Origin: Pseudomonadota bacterium
GTDB taxonomy: Bacteria; Pseudomonadota; Gammaproteobacteria; Burkholderiales; Burkholderiaceae_C
DNA: 64,000 nucleotides
Direction: 5' to 3'
NCBI GenBank assembly: GCA_020161065.1
Contig: JAIUPH010000037.1
Span: 248,001 to 312,000, forward strand
Positions 8,247 through 21,544 of the stretch are shown here, piece by piece. How positions within the stretch are numbered: position 1 is the stretch's first letter; each line of letters starts with the position of its first letter. The notes beneath the pieces are model-generated. The model was not told the DNA's origin. It saw only the letters and a program-made list of their open reading frames with translations, and did not search any database. Position numbers and translations under genes: made by a program.

Positions 8247-9071
8247 ATGAAGACCAGAATCCAAGCGACGATCTTCGGCATGAGCGTGGTGCTGTGCGGC
8301 CTGGCGGCCACGCCGGCGCGGGCCGACCAGCTCGACAGCGTCAAGGCCGCGGGCGTGCTCAAGTGCGGCGTCGGTTCGCAGTACAAGCCGTTCTCCTACG
8401 TGCAGGACCCGAAGACGCGCAAGTTCGTCGGCTACGACATCGACATCTGCGACGCCATCGCCGCCAAGATCGGCGTCAAGCCCGAGCTGGTGTTCATCAC
8501 CGGCGCCACCCGCGTCACCGACTTGCAGTCGGGCCGCACCGACGTGGCGCTGGCCAACCTCACGCACACCGCCGAGCGCGCCAAGCTGGTCGACTTCAGC
8601 CACAACTACTTCGCCACCGACGTACGCGTGATGGTGCCGGCGTCGTCGTCGATCAAGAGCTTCGCCGACTTGAACGGCAAGCGCATGGCCGGCATCAGCG
8701 GCTCCAACCACGAAGTGAAGGTGCCCAAGGTCATCACCGGCGCGGACCTCAAGGTCTTCCCGTCGCCGGCCAACGCCTTCCTGGCGCTGGAGCAGGGCAA
8801 GGTGGAATCGATGGCCGGCGACGAGACCACGCTGATCGGCCTCATCGACGGCAAGCGCGACAAGTGGCGCATCCTCGACCAGCCGGTGGACACGCAGCAG
8901 ATCGGCATCGGCGTGCGCATGGGCGAGCCGCGCATGCTGGCCGCCGTCAACGACACGCTGACCGACCTGGAGAAGTCGGGCCGCGCGGCGCAGATCTTCG
9001 ACCAATGGTTCGGCAAGGACTCCGAGCTGAAGATGAAGCGCGGCTTCACCTTCGCGCCCTACAAGCCCTGA
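8247..9071 (+). CDS. Polar amino-acid ABC transporter, substrate-binding protein
   Basis: 274 residues. Signal peptide about 1-24 ending in TPARA, then a SBP family 3 fold: VLKCGVGSQYKPFSY, VGYDIDICDAIAAKIG and DLQSGRTDVALANLTHT are family signatures. It would capture a polar or sulfur-containing amino acid in the periplasm for the two permeases and ATPase downstream. Good GAGAGG ribosome-binding site. The first ligand strand resembles cystine/glutamine/histidine binders, but the ligand cannot be fixed from sequence. It sits 56 nt after the PLP lyase gene, suggesting transport of that enzyme's substrate. Confidence 0.92.
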   Translation: MKTRIQATIFGMSVVLCGLAATPARADQLDSVKAAGVLKCGVGSQYKPFSYVQDPKTRKFVGYDIDICDAIAAKIGVKPELVFITGATRVTDLQSGRTDVALANLTHTAERAKLVDFSHNYFATDVRVMVPASSSIKSFADLNGKRMAGISGSNHEVKVPKVITGADLKVFPSPANAFLALEQGKVESMAGDETTLIGLIDGKRDKWRILDQPVDTQQIGIGVRMGEPRMLAAVNDTLTDLEKSGRAAQIFDQWFGKDSELKMKRGFTFAPYKP

Positions 9072-9100
9072 GGCCGCGGCGCTGAGACGGGGGCGCGCGC

Positions 9101-9799
9101 ATGGAGGCGCTGACCGCCATCGACTGGGGCGTGATGTTCCGGCCCGAGTACCGGAGCATGCTGCTCAAGGGCATCCAGAACACGCTGGGGCTGACCGCCG
9201 GCGCCATCGTCGGCGGGCTGCTGCTGGGCATGGTGCTGGCGTTCGCGCGGCTGTCGCCGGCGCGCTGGCTCAAGCTGCCGGCCACCGCCTACGTCGAGCT
9301 GGTGCGCACCGTGCCGCTGCTGGTGCAGGTCATGTTCTGGTACTTCGCGGTGCCGGAGATGCTGCCCGAGGACGTGCGCCGCGCCTTCTACAAGCACGAC
9401 GTGGGCTTCTACGCCTCATTGGTCGGGCTCATCGTCTATTCGTCGGCCTTCATCTCCGAAGACATCCGCAGCGGCATCCGCGGCATCGCGCAGGGCCAGG
9501 CCGAGGCCGCGCATTCGCTCGGCTTCGGCTTCTTCGACACCTTCCGCCTCGTCATCCTGCCGCAGGCGCTGCGCGCCACCGTGCCGCCGCTGCTCGGGCA
9601 GGCGATGAACATCACCAAGAACACCACGGTGGCGCTGATGGTGGGCGTCGGCGAGCTGGCCTTCGTCACGCGCGCGGTCAACGACGCATCGTTCCTCAGC
9701 GTCGGCGTCTACGCCTTCACCACGGTCTTCTTCCTGTTGATCGCCATCGTGCTGACGGCGCTGGGCCACTGGTACCAGCGCCGCTACCCGGCGAAGTGA
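9101..9799 (+). CDS. Polar amino-acid ABC transporter permease 1
   Basis: 232-residue HisM/GlnP-type inner-membrane permease. It has the family N-terminal segment (LLKGIQNTLGLT), VELVRTVPLLVQVMFWYF and the EAA loop [24 protein letters not shown] that docks with the ATPase, and about five membrane spans. Its closest relatives form heterodimers, which fits the second permease 7 nt downstream. Confidence 0.93.
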   Translation: MEALTAIDWGVMFRPEYRSMLLKGIQNTLGLTAGAIVGGLLLGMVLAFARLSPARWLKLPATAYVELVRTVPLLVQVMFWYFAVPEMLPEDVRRAFYKHDVGFYASLVGLIVYSSAFISEDIRSGIRGIAQGQAEAAHSLGFGFFDTFRLVILPQALRATVPPLLGQAMNITKNTTVALMVGVGELAFVTRAVNDASFLSVGVYAFTTVFFLLIAIVLTALGHWYQRRYPAK

Positions 9800-9806
9800 G
9801 CGCACC

Positions 9807-10532
9807 ATGTGGGAGATCCTGAACACCTATTGGCTGCAGCTGCTGATCGGCTACTACCCCGAAGGGCCGCTGGGCGGGCTGGCGATGACGCTGCTGCTGG
9901 CGCTGGCCGGGCTGGCGCTGGCCATGCCGGCGGGGCTGATCGTCTGTCTCGGCCTCATCAGCCCCTGGCGGCCGCTGGCGCGGCTGGTCGAGCTGTTCGT
10001 GTTCTACATGCGCAGCGTGCCGCTGATCATCCACCTGCTGTGGGTGTACTTCCTGCTGCCGCTGCTCATCAAGGGCGCGCCGCTGTGGCTGGTGGTGCTG
10101 GTGGTCATCACGCTGTTCAACGGCGCCTACCTGTCGCAGACCATCCGCGCCGGCATCGACGCGCTGCCGCGCGGCCAGTACGAGGCGGCGCGTTCGCTCG
10201 GCTTCTCGCACGGCAGCGCGCTGCGCCTGGTCATCCTGCCGCAGGCGCTGCGCAACATGCTGCCCAGCATCGTCAGCCAGTTCGTGCTGCTGATCAAGGA
10301 GACGGCGCTCGGCTCGGTGATCGGCCTGCACGAGATGACGCTCGAATTCATGGGCCTCAACGACACGCTGGGCAACAAGGCGGTGCCCATCTTCACGCTG
10401 CTGGGCCTGGCGTACTTCGCGCTGTGCTATCCGCTCACGGTGCTGGGCCGCCATGTCGAGCGCCGCTTCGCCGCCGCGCCGCGCGGCAGCAATGCCAACG
10501 CCGGCGTCGAGCCCGTCGCGGGCCAGACCTGA
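9807..10532 (+). CDS. Polar amino-acid ABC transporter permease 2
   Basis: 241-residue partner permease. [20 protein letters not shown] corresponds to the family RxxPLLVQ segment, and the EAA loop is [24 protein letters not shown]. About five transmembrane helices. The last 25 residues are polar and Ala-rich. It follows permease 1 by 7 nt and precedes the ATPase by 19 nt, so all four transporter parts are likely on one mRNA. Confidence 0.93.
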   Translation: MWEILNTYWLQLLIGYYPEGPLGGLAMTLLLALAGLALAMPAGLIVCLGLISPWRPLARLVELFVFYMRSVPLIIHLLWVYFLLPLLIKGAPLWLVVLVVITLFNGAYLSQTIRAGIDALPRGQYEAARSLGFSHGSALRLVILPQALRNMLPSIVSQFVLLIKETALGSVIGLHEMTLEFMGLNDTLGNKAVPIFTLLGLAYFALCYPLTVLGRHVERRFAAAPRGSNANAGVEPVAGQT

Positions 10533-10551
10533 ACCGCAACACAGGACGACG

Positions 10552-11290
<739 letters not shown>

Positions 11291-11298
<8 letters not shown>

Positions 11299-12091
11299 CA
11301 CCACTTCATCGACCGCCGCGGCGGCCGCCGCCATCGACGGCGCCGCGCTCACCGAGCAGCTGTTCCGGCTGCTGCGGCTGAAGACGACGCCGGTGGCCAT
11401 CCAGATGTTCGAGCGCGTCGAGGACATGGCCGCGGTGCCCAAGATCCGGCGCCCCAACGGCGCCATCTTCACCACCGACCAGATCATCGGCCAGGCGGCG
11501 CGGCTGGGCTTCACGGTCGGCATCACGGCCGCCGACCTGGTGGGCCCGCAATGCGCCGCCGTCATCGGCCTGGCCCCGCAGGACGCGCAGTGGCGCGCCG
11601 GCGAAGCCTTTGCCGGCGTCTGGTTTGCCACCAAGGCCGACGCCGCCGCACATCAGGAAGCCATGCACTGCGTGCCCTACGGCCGCTACCAGGCGATGGC
11701 GGCGTCGCCACTGTCCAGCGGCCGGCTCGACGCCGACATCTGCCTGGTCTACGCCAACCCGGCGCAGATGATCCTGCTCATCAACGGCCTGCAGTGGAGC
11801 GGCTACCGCAAGCTGCAATGGGGCGCGGTCGGCGAGTCGGCCTGTTCCGATTCCTGGGGCCGCGCGCTGGCCACCGGCGAGCCCAGCCTGGCGCTGCCCT
11901 GTTTCCCCGAACGGCGCTACGGCGGCGTGCCCGACGACGAACTGCTGCTGGCGCTGAAGCCGCACGACCTGGCCAAGGCGCTGGACGGCCTGGCCGCGCT
12001 GTCGCGCAACGGCCTGCGCTACCCCATCCCGCCCTATGAAGTGCAGTCCGACGTGCGTGCCGGCATGGCGGCCAGCTACGGCAAGAAGTAA
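11291..12091 (+). CDS. DUF169 family protein
   Basis: 266-residue cytoplasmic protein of the DUF169 family, recognised by TPVAIQMF near residue 37, the conserved CxDSWGRA region ([23 protein letters not shown]) and [21 protein letters not shown] near the C-terminus. The biochemical function of the family is unknown; members occur in bacteria and archaea, often near metal-, thiol- or CoA-linked enzymes. The conserved cysteines near 193-194 and 215 could bind metal or act in thiol chemistry. The 8-nt overlap with the ABC ATPase and 6-nt spacing to the CoA ligase suggest it acts in the same pathway. Confidence 0.85.
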
Positions 12092-14180
12092 GGTCCGATG
12101 AACGACGCTAACACCACATCTGAAACCACCGGCCGCCCGCCGGACGCCATCAGCGCCATCCTGCAGCCGCGTTCGATCGCCTTCATCGGCGCCTCCGACG
12201 ACGTCGCCAAATGGGGCGGCGTGCTGCTGCACATCCTGCGCAAGTTCCACTACGCAGGGCAGATCTACCCAGTCAACCCGAAGGCGGCGGCCATCCAGGG
12301 CCTGCGCGCCTACCGCAGCGTGGCCGAGATCGGCCAGCCGATCGACCTGGCCGTCATCACCATCGCGGCCGACGGCGTCGAGCAGGCGGTGCGCGACTGC
12401 GCCGCCGCCGGCGTGCGCGCGGCGATGGTCGTGACCTCGCAGTTCGCCGAGTCCGGCGCCGAAGGCGCGGCCAAGCAAGACCGCGTGCTGGCCGCCGCGC
12501 GTGCCGCCGGCATCGCGCTCATCGGCCCCAACTGCATGGGCGTGCTCAACGCGCAGGCCGGCATGGCGCTGCTCAATTCCACCGCGCTGCTGTCGTACTT
12601 CGACCGCATTCCGAGCGGCGGCATCGGCGTGGTCAGCCAGAGCGGCGCCGTCGTCGGCGCGATGATCGCGCGCGCCGGCTACGTCGGCGCCGGCTTCAGC
12701 AGTTGCGTCTCGCTGGGCAACCAGGCCGACCTGGAGATCTGCGACTTCTTCGACTACCTGGTCGACGACCCGGCGACGCGCGTCATCTGCCTGTACATGG
12801 AAAGCGCGCGCTCGGTCGAGCGCATGCTGGCCATTGCGCGGCGCGCGCGCGCCGCCGGCAAGCCGGTGCTGATCACCAAGGCCGGCCGCACGCCGCAGGG
12901 CGCCAAGGCGGTGGCCTCGCACACCGCCAGCATGGCCGGCAGCTACGACACCTTCGTCGCGCGCTGCCGCAACGAAGGCATCCTGGTGCAGACCGACGCG
13001 CTGCAGATGCTGCTGACGGCGCAGGCCCTGCAGTCGTTCCCGCTGCCGCCGGCACCCGGCATCGCCTTGTTCAGCGGCTCCGGCGGCCAGGGCGCGCTGG
13101 GCAGCGACGCCTTGAGCGACCATGGCCTCGCCAGCGCCGAACTCGGCGCCGCCACGCGCCAGGCGCTGGCCCCGTTCTTCACCGAGAGCAACCAGCAACT
13201 GCCCTACGACATGGGCGCCGCCGCCTCGGGCCCGGGCCGCGGCCGCGCCGACCTGATCGAAGGCTCGATGGCGCCGATCTTCGCCGACCCCGCCGTCGGC
13301 GCCTGCGCCTACCTGCTGACGCCGCAGGAACGCATGGACGGCATCGCCGAGCTGTTCACCGCGCTCGGCCGCCGCCACGGCAAGCCGGCGCTGGTGGTCA
13401 ACTGCGCCAGCGGCATTGCCGAGCACGTGCGCGAGAAGCTGCTGCAACTGGGCGCGCCCTTCTTCCCCAGCCAGCCCGAAGCGCTGCTGACGCTGCGCGA
13501 TTTGCTGTGGCTGAGCCGCTACCGCGGCCCCGACGCGGTGGCCGCGCTGCCGCCGCTGCCGGCCGCGCTGCAGGCCTTCACGCAGACGCTGCAAGACGGC
13601 ATGCAGGACGAAGACACCAGCAAGCGGCTGCTGGCGCTGGCCGGCATCGACGTGGCCGCCGGCGAGCTGGCCGGCGACGCCGATGCCGCCGTGCGCGTGG
13701 CCGACCGCCTGGGCTACCCGGTGGTGCTGAAGATCGTGGCCGACGGCGTCACGCACAAGAGCGACGGCGGCGGCGTGCAACTCGACCTGCGCGACGCCGC
13801 CGCGGTGCGCACGGCGTTCGAGCGCATCCGCCAGGCCGCAGCGGCAACCGCCGGCGCGCGGTTCCAGGGCTGCCTGGTGCAGCCGATGGTGCGCGCCGAT
13901 GCCGAGTTGATGATCGGCAGCCTGCACGACCCCGAGTTCGGCCCCTTCCTGCTGCTGGGCGCCGGCGGCACGCTGGTCGAGCTGATGAAGGACACGCAAT
14001 TGCTGCCCGCGCCGGCCAGCCCGCAGGCCATCGAGCGCGCGCTGCGCGGCCTGCGCTGCTTTGCGCTGCTGGACGGCTACCGCGGCCGCGCGCCGGCCGA
14101 CATCGCGCGCCTGGCGCAGACGGCGCACCGCGTCTCGGTGCTGGCCGCGCAACTGGGCCCGCGCATGCCCGAGCTGGACA

Positions 14181-16582
<2,402 letters not shown>

Positions 16583-16601
16583 GCGACGTTCTTAGCGTCC
16601 T

Positions 16602-19361
16602 TCAACGGCACCACGGCGCCGCCGCCTCGGCGTCCAGCGCGTAGCGCTGCAGCGCCTGCGCGCAGAGCTCGGACGGCAGCCGCCCTTGCGCGCGCAGCGC
16701 GTCCAGCGCGGCCAGTGCGATGTGCTGGCGGTCGACCTCGAAGAAGCGGCGCAGCGCGGCGCGCGTGTCGCTGCGGCCGAAGCCGTCGGTGCCCAACGCG
16801 GTGAACGGCGCGCCGACGTGCGCGGCGATCAGCTCGGGCCAGGCGCGCACGTAGTCGCTGGCGGCGACGATGGGCGCGGCGCTGTCGTCCACGCTGTCGT
16901 CCAAGCTGTCCCCCAGGCAGTGCTGCAGGTGGCTGCGGCGCGGCGGCGCGGTGGGATGCAGGCGGTTCCAGCGCGTCGTCTCGTGCGCGTCGCGCGCCAG
17001 TTCGCTGAAGCTGGTGGCGCTGAAGACCTCGGCCTCGACCTGCCAGTCCTGCGCCAGCAGCTCGGCGGCGGCGATCACTTCGCGCAGGATGGTGCCCGAG
17101 CCCAGCAGCCGCACGCGGCCTCTCGGCTGGTCGACCGGCACCGCGCTGAAACGGTACAGACCCTTGACGATGCCCTCGGCCGCGCCGGCCGGCAGCGTCG
17201 GCTGGGCGTAGTTCTCGTTCATCAGCGTCAGGTAGTAGAAGACGTCTTCCTGCCGCTGCAGCATGGCGCGCATGCCGTGGTCGAGGATGACGGCCAGCTC
17301 GCCGGCGAAGCAGGGGTCGTAGGCGCGGCAGTTGGGCACCGTGGCGGCCTGCAGCAGGCTGGCGCCGTCCTGGTGCTGCAGGCCTTCGCCGCCCAGCGTG
17401 GTGCGGCCCGCGGTGGCGCCCAGCAGGAAGCCGCGGGCGCGCTGGTCGGCGGCGGCCCAGATCAGGTCCCCCACGCGCTGGAAGCCGAACATCGAGTAGT
17501 AGATGTAGAACGGCAGCATCGCCTGGCCGTGCACGCTGTAGCTGGTGGCCGCGGCCGTCCAGCTGCTGATGGCGCCGGCCTCGCTGATGCCTTCTTCGAG
17601 GATCTGGCCGTCGGTGGCCTCGCGGTAGCTCATCAGCGAGCCGATGTCCTCGGGCTCGTAGCTCTGGCCGCTGAACGAGTAGATGCCCACCTGCTTGAAC
17701 AGGTTGGCCATGCCGAAGGTGCGTGCCTCGTCGGCGACGATGGGCACGATGCGCGGGCCCAGCGCCGCGTCCTTCAGCAGCGCGGTGAGCATGCGCACGA
17801 AGGCCATCGTGGTGCTCATCTCCTTGCCGTCGGCCTGCAGCGCGAAGCCGGCATAACGCTCGATCTCGGGCACCGGCAGCGCCTCGGCGCGCGCGCGGCG
17901 CGCCGGCAGGCTGCCGCCCAGCGCGGCGCGGCGCTGGCGCAGGTAGCGCATCTCGGCGCTGTCGTCGGCCGGCTTGACGAAGGCCAGCGCGGCGGCCTGC
18001 TCGTCGCTGAGCGGCAGCGCGAAGCGGTTGCGAAAGGCGATCAGGTCCTCGCGCTCCAGCTTCTTCTGCTGGTGCGTGGTCATGCGGCCCTGGCCGGCCT
18101 GGCCCATGCCGTAGCCCTTCTTGGTCTGCGCCAGGATCACCGTCGGCCGGCCGCGCGTGCGCGCCGCCTCGGCGTAGGCGGCGTGGATCTTCACGAGGTC
18201 GTGGCCGCCACGCTTCAAGCGGTCGATCTGCTCGTCGCTCAGGCCTTGCGCCAGCGCGGCCAGCGCCGGGTCCTGGCCGAAGAAGTGGTCGCGGTTGTAG
18301 CGGCCGTCCTTGGCGGCGAAGGTCTGGAACTGGCCGTCCACCGTGCGCGCGAAGGTGCGCGCCAGCGCGCCTTCGGCATCGCGGGCGAACAGGCCGTCCC
18401 AGTCGGAGCCCCACACCAGCTTGATGACGCGCCAGCCGGCGCCTTCGAACAGCGCTTCCAGCTCGTCGATGATGCGGCCGTTGCCGCGCACCGGGCCGTC
18501 CAGCCGCTGCAGGTTGCAGTTGACCACCCAGGTCAGGTTGTCGAGCTGCTCGCGCGCGGCCAGCGTCAGCGCGCTCATGCTCTCGGGCTCGTCCATCTCG
18601 CCGTCGCCGAACACGCCCCAGACGCGGCGCCGCGCGGTGTCGGCGAGGCCGCGGTGCTGCAGGTAGCGCATGAAGCGCGCCTGGAAGATCGAGCTGATCG
18701 GCCCCAGCCCCATCGAGCCGGTGGGGAACTGCCAGAAGTCGGGCATCAGCCAGGGGTGCGGGTAGCTCGACAGCCCGCGCGCGCCGCTGGCCCGCGCGCC
18801 CAGCTCCTGCCGGTAGTGCGCCAGGTCCTGCTCGGCCAGCCGGCCTTCGAGAAAGGCGCGCGCATAGACGCCGGGCGCCGAGTGCGGCTGGAAGAACACG
18901 AGGTCGCCGGCATCGCCTGGCGCGCCATCGCCGCCGCGGAAGAAGTGGTTGAAGCCGACCTCGAACAGGTCGGCCGCGCTGGCATAACTCGCAATATGGC
19001 CGCCCAGTTCGCCGTAGGCCTGGTTGGCGCGCACCACCATCGCCAGCGCGTTCCAGCGCATCAGCGAGGCCAGCCGTTCCTCGATGGCCAGGTCGCCGGG
19101 GAAGGGCGCTTGCTGCGCGGGCGCGATGGTGTTGACGTAGGGCGTGCCGCGCGCCGGCTGCCAGCCGATGGCGGGGTCACGCGCGCGCTCGGCCAGCAGG
19201 TCCAGCACCTGGCGCACGCGCCGCGGGCCGGCGGCCTGCAGCAGCGAGTCCAGCGCGTCGCGCCACTCGGCGTTTTCCTGCGCGTCTTGCGCATCCTGTG
19301 CATCCTGCGCGGCACGGGCCGCCTGGTCGTCCAAGTGTTGCTGGATCGAGTCGTCGCTCAT
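16602..19361 (-). CDS. Homodimeric-type 2-oxoacid dehydrogenase E1 (AceE/MdeB-like)
   Basis: 919-residue thiamine-diphosphate enzyme of the AceE family. The ThDP-binding stretch GDGEMDEPE (252-260) continues to VVNCNLQRLDG (279-289), and the HDLVKIHAAY, QTKKGYGMG and SYREATDGQILEEGISEAGA regions are typical. It decarboxylates pyruvate or a related 2-oxoacid and hands the acyl group to an E2. No E2/E3 genes follow, unlike a housekeeping aceEF locus, and an Lrp-type regulator is divergent. That layout recalls mdeB, the AceE-like 2-oxobutyrate dehydrogenase beside an Lrp regulator in the Pseudomonas putida methionine-catabolism locus. An N-terminal Asp-Ala-Gln repeat (20-28) is low-complexity. 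Confidence 0.88.
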   Translation of the reverse strand: MSDDSIQQHLDDQAARAAQDAQDAQDAQENAEWRDALDSLLQAAGPRRVRQVLDLLAERARDPAIGWQPARGTPYVNTIAPAQQAPFPGDLAIEERLASLMRWNALAMVVRANQAYGELGGHIASYASAADLFEVGFNHFFRGGDGAPGDAGDLVFFQPHSAPGVYARAFLEGRLAEQDLAHYRQELGARASGARGLSSYPHPWLMPDFWQFPTGSMGLGPISSIFQARFMRYLQHRGLADTARRRVWGVFGDGEMDEPESMSALTLAAREQLDNLTWVVNCNLQRLDGPVRGNGRIIDELEALFEGAGWRVIKLVWGSDWDGLFARDAEGALARTFARTVDGQFQTFAAKDGRYNRDHFFGQDPALAALAQGLSDEQIDRLKRGGHDLVKIHAAYAEAARTRGRPTVILAQTKKGYGMGQAGQGRMTTHQQKKLEREDLIAFRNRFALPLSDEQAAALAFVKPADDSAEMRYLRQRRAALGGSLPARRARAEALPVPEIERYAGFALQADGKEMSTTMAFVRMLTALLKDAALGPRIVPIVADEARTFGMANLFKQVGIYSFSGQSYEPEDIGSLMSYREATDGQILEEGISEAGAISSWTAAATSYSVHGQAMLPFYIYYSMFGFQRVGDLIWAAADQRARGFLLGATAGRTTLGGEGLQHQDGASLLQAATVPNCRAYDPCFAGELAVILDHGMRAMLQRQEDVFYYLTLMNENYAQPTLPAGAAEGIVKGLYRFSAVPVDQPRGRVRLLGSGTILREVIAAAELLAQDWQVEAEVFSATSFSELARDAHETTRWNRLHPTAPPRRSHLQHCLGDSLDDSVDDSAAPIVAASDYVRAWPELIAAHVGAPFTALGTDGFGRSDTRAALRRFFEVDRQHIALAALDALRAQGRLPSELCAQALQRYALDAEAAAPWCR

Positions 19362-19463
19362 CGTCGCTGCTCCGGTCAAGGCCTCACTGTAGGCGCGGCG
19401 GCGCGGCAGATGTGGCCGATGTGGCGCCGGATGCCGTCGCCCGCGGCATAAACTGCTGCGACG

Positions 19464-20009
19464 ATGAACAAGCGCAGCACGAACACCTCTCCATCGAGAT
19501 CGACATCGAAATCGACACCGCGACCGCCCCCGACACCGGCACCGGCGCTGGACACCATCGACCTGCGCATCCTGCGCGAGCTGCAGGCCGACGCCGGGCT
19601 GTCGAACGTGGAGCTGGCGCGGCGCGTGCACCTGTCGCCGTCGCCCTGCCTGGCGCGCGTCAAGGCGCTGGAGCGCGCGGGCCTGATCCGCCAGTACGTG
19701 GCGCTGCTCGACGCGCAGCAGCTCGGGTTGCACCTGAACGTCTTCATCTCGATCAGCCTGAAGCAGCAAAGCCGCCAGGCGCTGGAGTTGTTCGAAGCGC
19801 GCGTCTGCGCGCGCGACGAGGTGATGGAGTGCTACCTGATGACCGGCGACGCCGACTACCTGCTGCGCGTGGCGGTGCCCGACATCGCGGCGCTGGAGCG
19901 CTTCATCCTCGAGCAGCTCTCGCCGATTCCGCAGGTGGAGAAGATCCGCTCCAGCTTCGCGCTCAAGCAGGTGCGCTACAAGACCGCGCTGCCGCTGGGC
20001 GGGACTTGA
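19464..20009 (+). CDS. Lrp/AsnC-family transcriptional regulator
   Basis: 181 residues. A Ser/Thr/Pro-rich N-terminal extension (1-28) precedes the winged helix-turn-helix (about 30-85: [41 protein letters not shown]) and the RAM ligand domain (about 95-170, with [15 protein letters not shown]). Divergent from the AceE/MdeB-like gene with a 102-nt spacer, so it probably controls that gene in response to an amino or oxo acid. Resembles BkdR/MdeR-type local regulators more than global Lrp because of the context and extension. Confidence 0.9.
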   Translation: MNKRSTNTSPSRSTSKSTPRPPPTPAPALDTIDLRILRELQADAGLSNVELARRVHLSPSPCLARVKALERAGLIRQYVALLDAQQLGLHLNVFISISLKQQSRQALELFEARVCARDEVMECYLMTGDADYLLRVAVPDIAALERFILEQLSPIPQVEKIRSSFALKQVRYKTALPLGGT

Positions 20010-20024
20010 GGCGCGCCGGCGTCG

Positions 20025-20861
20025 TCAGACCACGCGTTGGCGCTGCCGGCCGAGCGGGCCGCCGACGAGCGCCATCACGTCGCCGCGCTTCAGGAACACC
20101 GGGGGCTTGAGCCCCAGGCCGACGCCGGCGGGCGTGCCGGTGACGATCACGTCACCGGGCAGCAGCGTCATGAACTGGCTCAGGTGCGAGACGATCTCGG
20201 CCACGCTGAAGATCATGTCGGCGGTGCTGGTCTGCTGGCGCCGCTGGCCGTTGACATCCAGCGTCAGCTCGATCGCCTGCGGGTCGGGCAGCTCGTCGGC
20301 GGTCACCAGCCAGGGACCGATGGGGCCGAAGCCGTCGAAGCTCTTGCCCTTGACCCACTGGCCGCTGCGCTTGGCCTGCCAGTCGCGTTCCGACACGTCG
20401 TTGGCCAGGCAGTAGCCGGCGACGAAGTCGAGTGCCGAAGCCACCGGCACGCGCTGCGCCTTGGTGCCGATCACCACGCCGAGCTCGACCTCCCAGTCCA
20501 TCGCCTGCGAGCCTTCGGGCATGGGCACGTCGTCGTCGGGGCCGGCCAGCGAGGTGAGCGCCTTGTTGAACACCACCGGCTCCTTGGGGATCTCCATGCC
20601 GGCCTCCTGCGCGTGGCGGCGGTAGTTCAGGCCGATGGCGATGAACTGGCGCACGCCGGCCACCGGCGGCCCCAGGCGCGTGCCGGCCGGCACCTCGGGC
20701 AGTTGCTGCAGGTCGACGGCGCGCAAGGCCTTCAGCGCGGCCGGTGCCAGGCGCGCGGGCGTGACGTCGTCGATCAGCAGCGAGAGGTCGCGCAAGCGGC
20801 CCTGGGCGTCGACGGCGCCGGGCTTCTCTTGGCCGGGCGGGCCATGTCGCAGCAGTTTCAT
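20025..20861 (-). CDS. Fumarylacetoacetate hydrolase family protein
   Basis: 278 residues with the FAH fold: FIAIGLNYRRHAQEAG, the metal-ligand region MDWEVELGVVIG, and VAGYCLANDVSERDWQ; LLPGDVIVTGTPAGVG near the C-terminus closes the active site. The family hydrolyses C-C bonds of acylpyruvates or decarboxylates/isomerises oxo-diacids in aromatic meta-cleavage routes. It is the last gene of a five-gene leftward operon with a dioxygenase and a flavin monooxygenase, so it probably acts on the ring-fission product or a downstream oxo-acid. The exact reaction cannot be read from sequence. Confidence 0.9.
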   Translation of the reverse strand: MKLLRHGPPGQEKPGAVDAQGRLRDLSLLIDDVTPARLAPAALKALRAVDLQQLPEVPAGTRLGPPVAGVRQFIAIGLNYRRHAQEAGMEIPKEPVVFNKALTSLAGPDDDVPMPEGSQAMDWEVELGVVIGTKAQRVPVASALDFVAGYCLANDVSERDWQAKRSGQWVKGKSFDGFGPIGPWLVTADELPDPQAIELTLDVNGQRRQQTSTADMIFSVAEIVSHLSQFMTLLPGDVIVTGTPAGVGLGLKPPVFLKRGDVMALVGGPLGRQRQRVV

Positions 20862-20892
20862 CGTCGGCTCCTGGTTCGGTTGGGCAGCGGGC

Positions 20893-21510
20893 TCACAACG
20901 GCACCGGCTGCGCCGGCTGGTAGCGCGTCATGCGCTTGGCGATGGTCTTGCGCCAGTCGGCGTAGGGCTCGTAGCCCGGCTGCTCCTGCGCCATCTTGCG
21001 CGTCTCGGCGATGATCGCCTCGTCGCTCTGCGACAGGTCCAGCGGGATCAGGAAGGGCTGCGGAAAGTACCAGGGCGTGTCGACGAAGAACTCGAGGTTG
21101 TTGCCGTCGGGGTCGTGGCAGTAGATGCTCCAGGCGATGCCGTGGTTGCCGATGAAGATGCTTTGCACGTTCTCGCGCTGGAAGCGCTCGTGCAGCGCGC
21201 GCAGCTCGGCCAGCGAGCAGACGCGGAACGAGATCTGGTTGATCACGCTGCCGAACTGCGGGTGGAAGGGGTTGGGCGGCAGGTTGTCGGGCCGGCCGCT
21301 GACCAGCACCAGCTGGTGATGGTCCAGCGGGTCGCGCGACAGGAACACCAGGTCCATGCCCATCACCTCGCCGCGGTCGGTGACGGTGAAGCCCAGCACG
21401 CGGGTGTAGAAGTCTTCCATCTTCGCCACGTCGCTGCAGGCAAAGCCCATGTGGCTGAACATCAGGTTGGGGGCTTGGGTGGCGGGGGTCGCTGCGGTCG
21501 TCTCGCTCAT
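20893..21510 (-). CDS. VOC-family (extradiol dioxygenase-like) metalloenzyme
   Basis: 205 residues with paired beta-alpha-beta-beta-beta modules. Likely metal ligands are His20 in LMFSHMGFAC, His64 or His65 in LDHHQLVLV and Glu140 in HDPDGNNLEFF, the H-H-E set of type I extradiol dioxygenases. It is shorter than the usual two-domain (about 290-residue) BphC/HsaC type. Lies 31 nt upstream of the FAH gene and 34 nt downstream of a small alpha/beta-barrel gene. With the monooxygenase upstream, a hydroxylation, ring-cleavage, hydrolysis sequence is plausible. Glyoxalase-type activity is the alternative. Confidence 0.86.
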   Translation of the reverse strand: MSETTAATPATQAPNLMFSHMGFACSDVAKMEDFYTRVLGFTVTDRGEVMGMDLVFLSRDPLDHHQLVLVSGRPDNLPPNPFHPQFGSVINQISFRVCSLAELRALHERFQRENVQSIFIGNHGIAWSIYCHDPDGNNLEFFVDTPWYFPQPFLIPLDLSQSDEAIIAETRKMAQEQPGYEPYADWRKTIAKRMTRYQPAQPVPL

Positions 21511-21544
21511 CTTGATGTCTCCGGTGGTGAACGGCGGGGGCGGG

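Noticed and set aside
19493-19550. Quasi-repeats of GACATCGA/GACACCG in the Lrp gene start as a binding array
   Set aside because: They lie inside the coding region and give a plain Ser/Thr/Pro-rich extension; not regular enough for an operator array.
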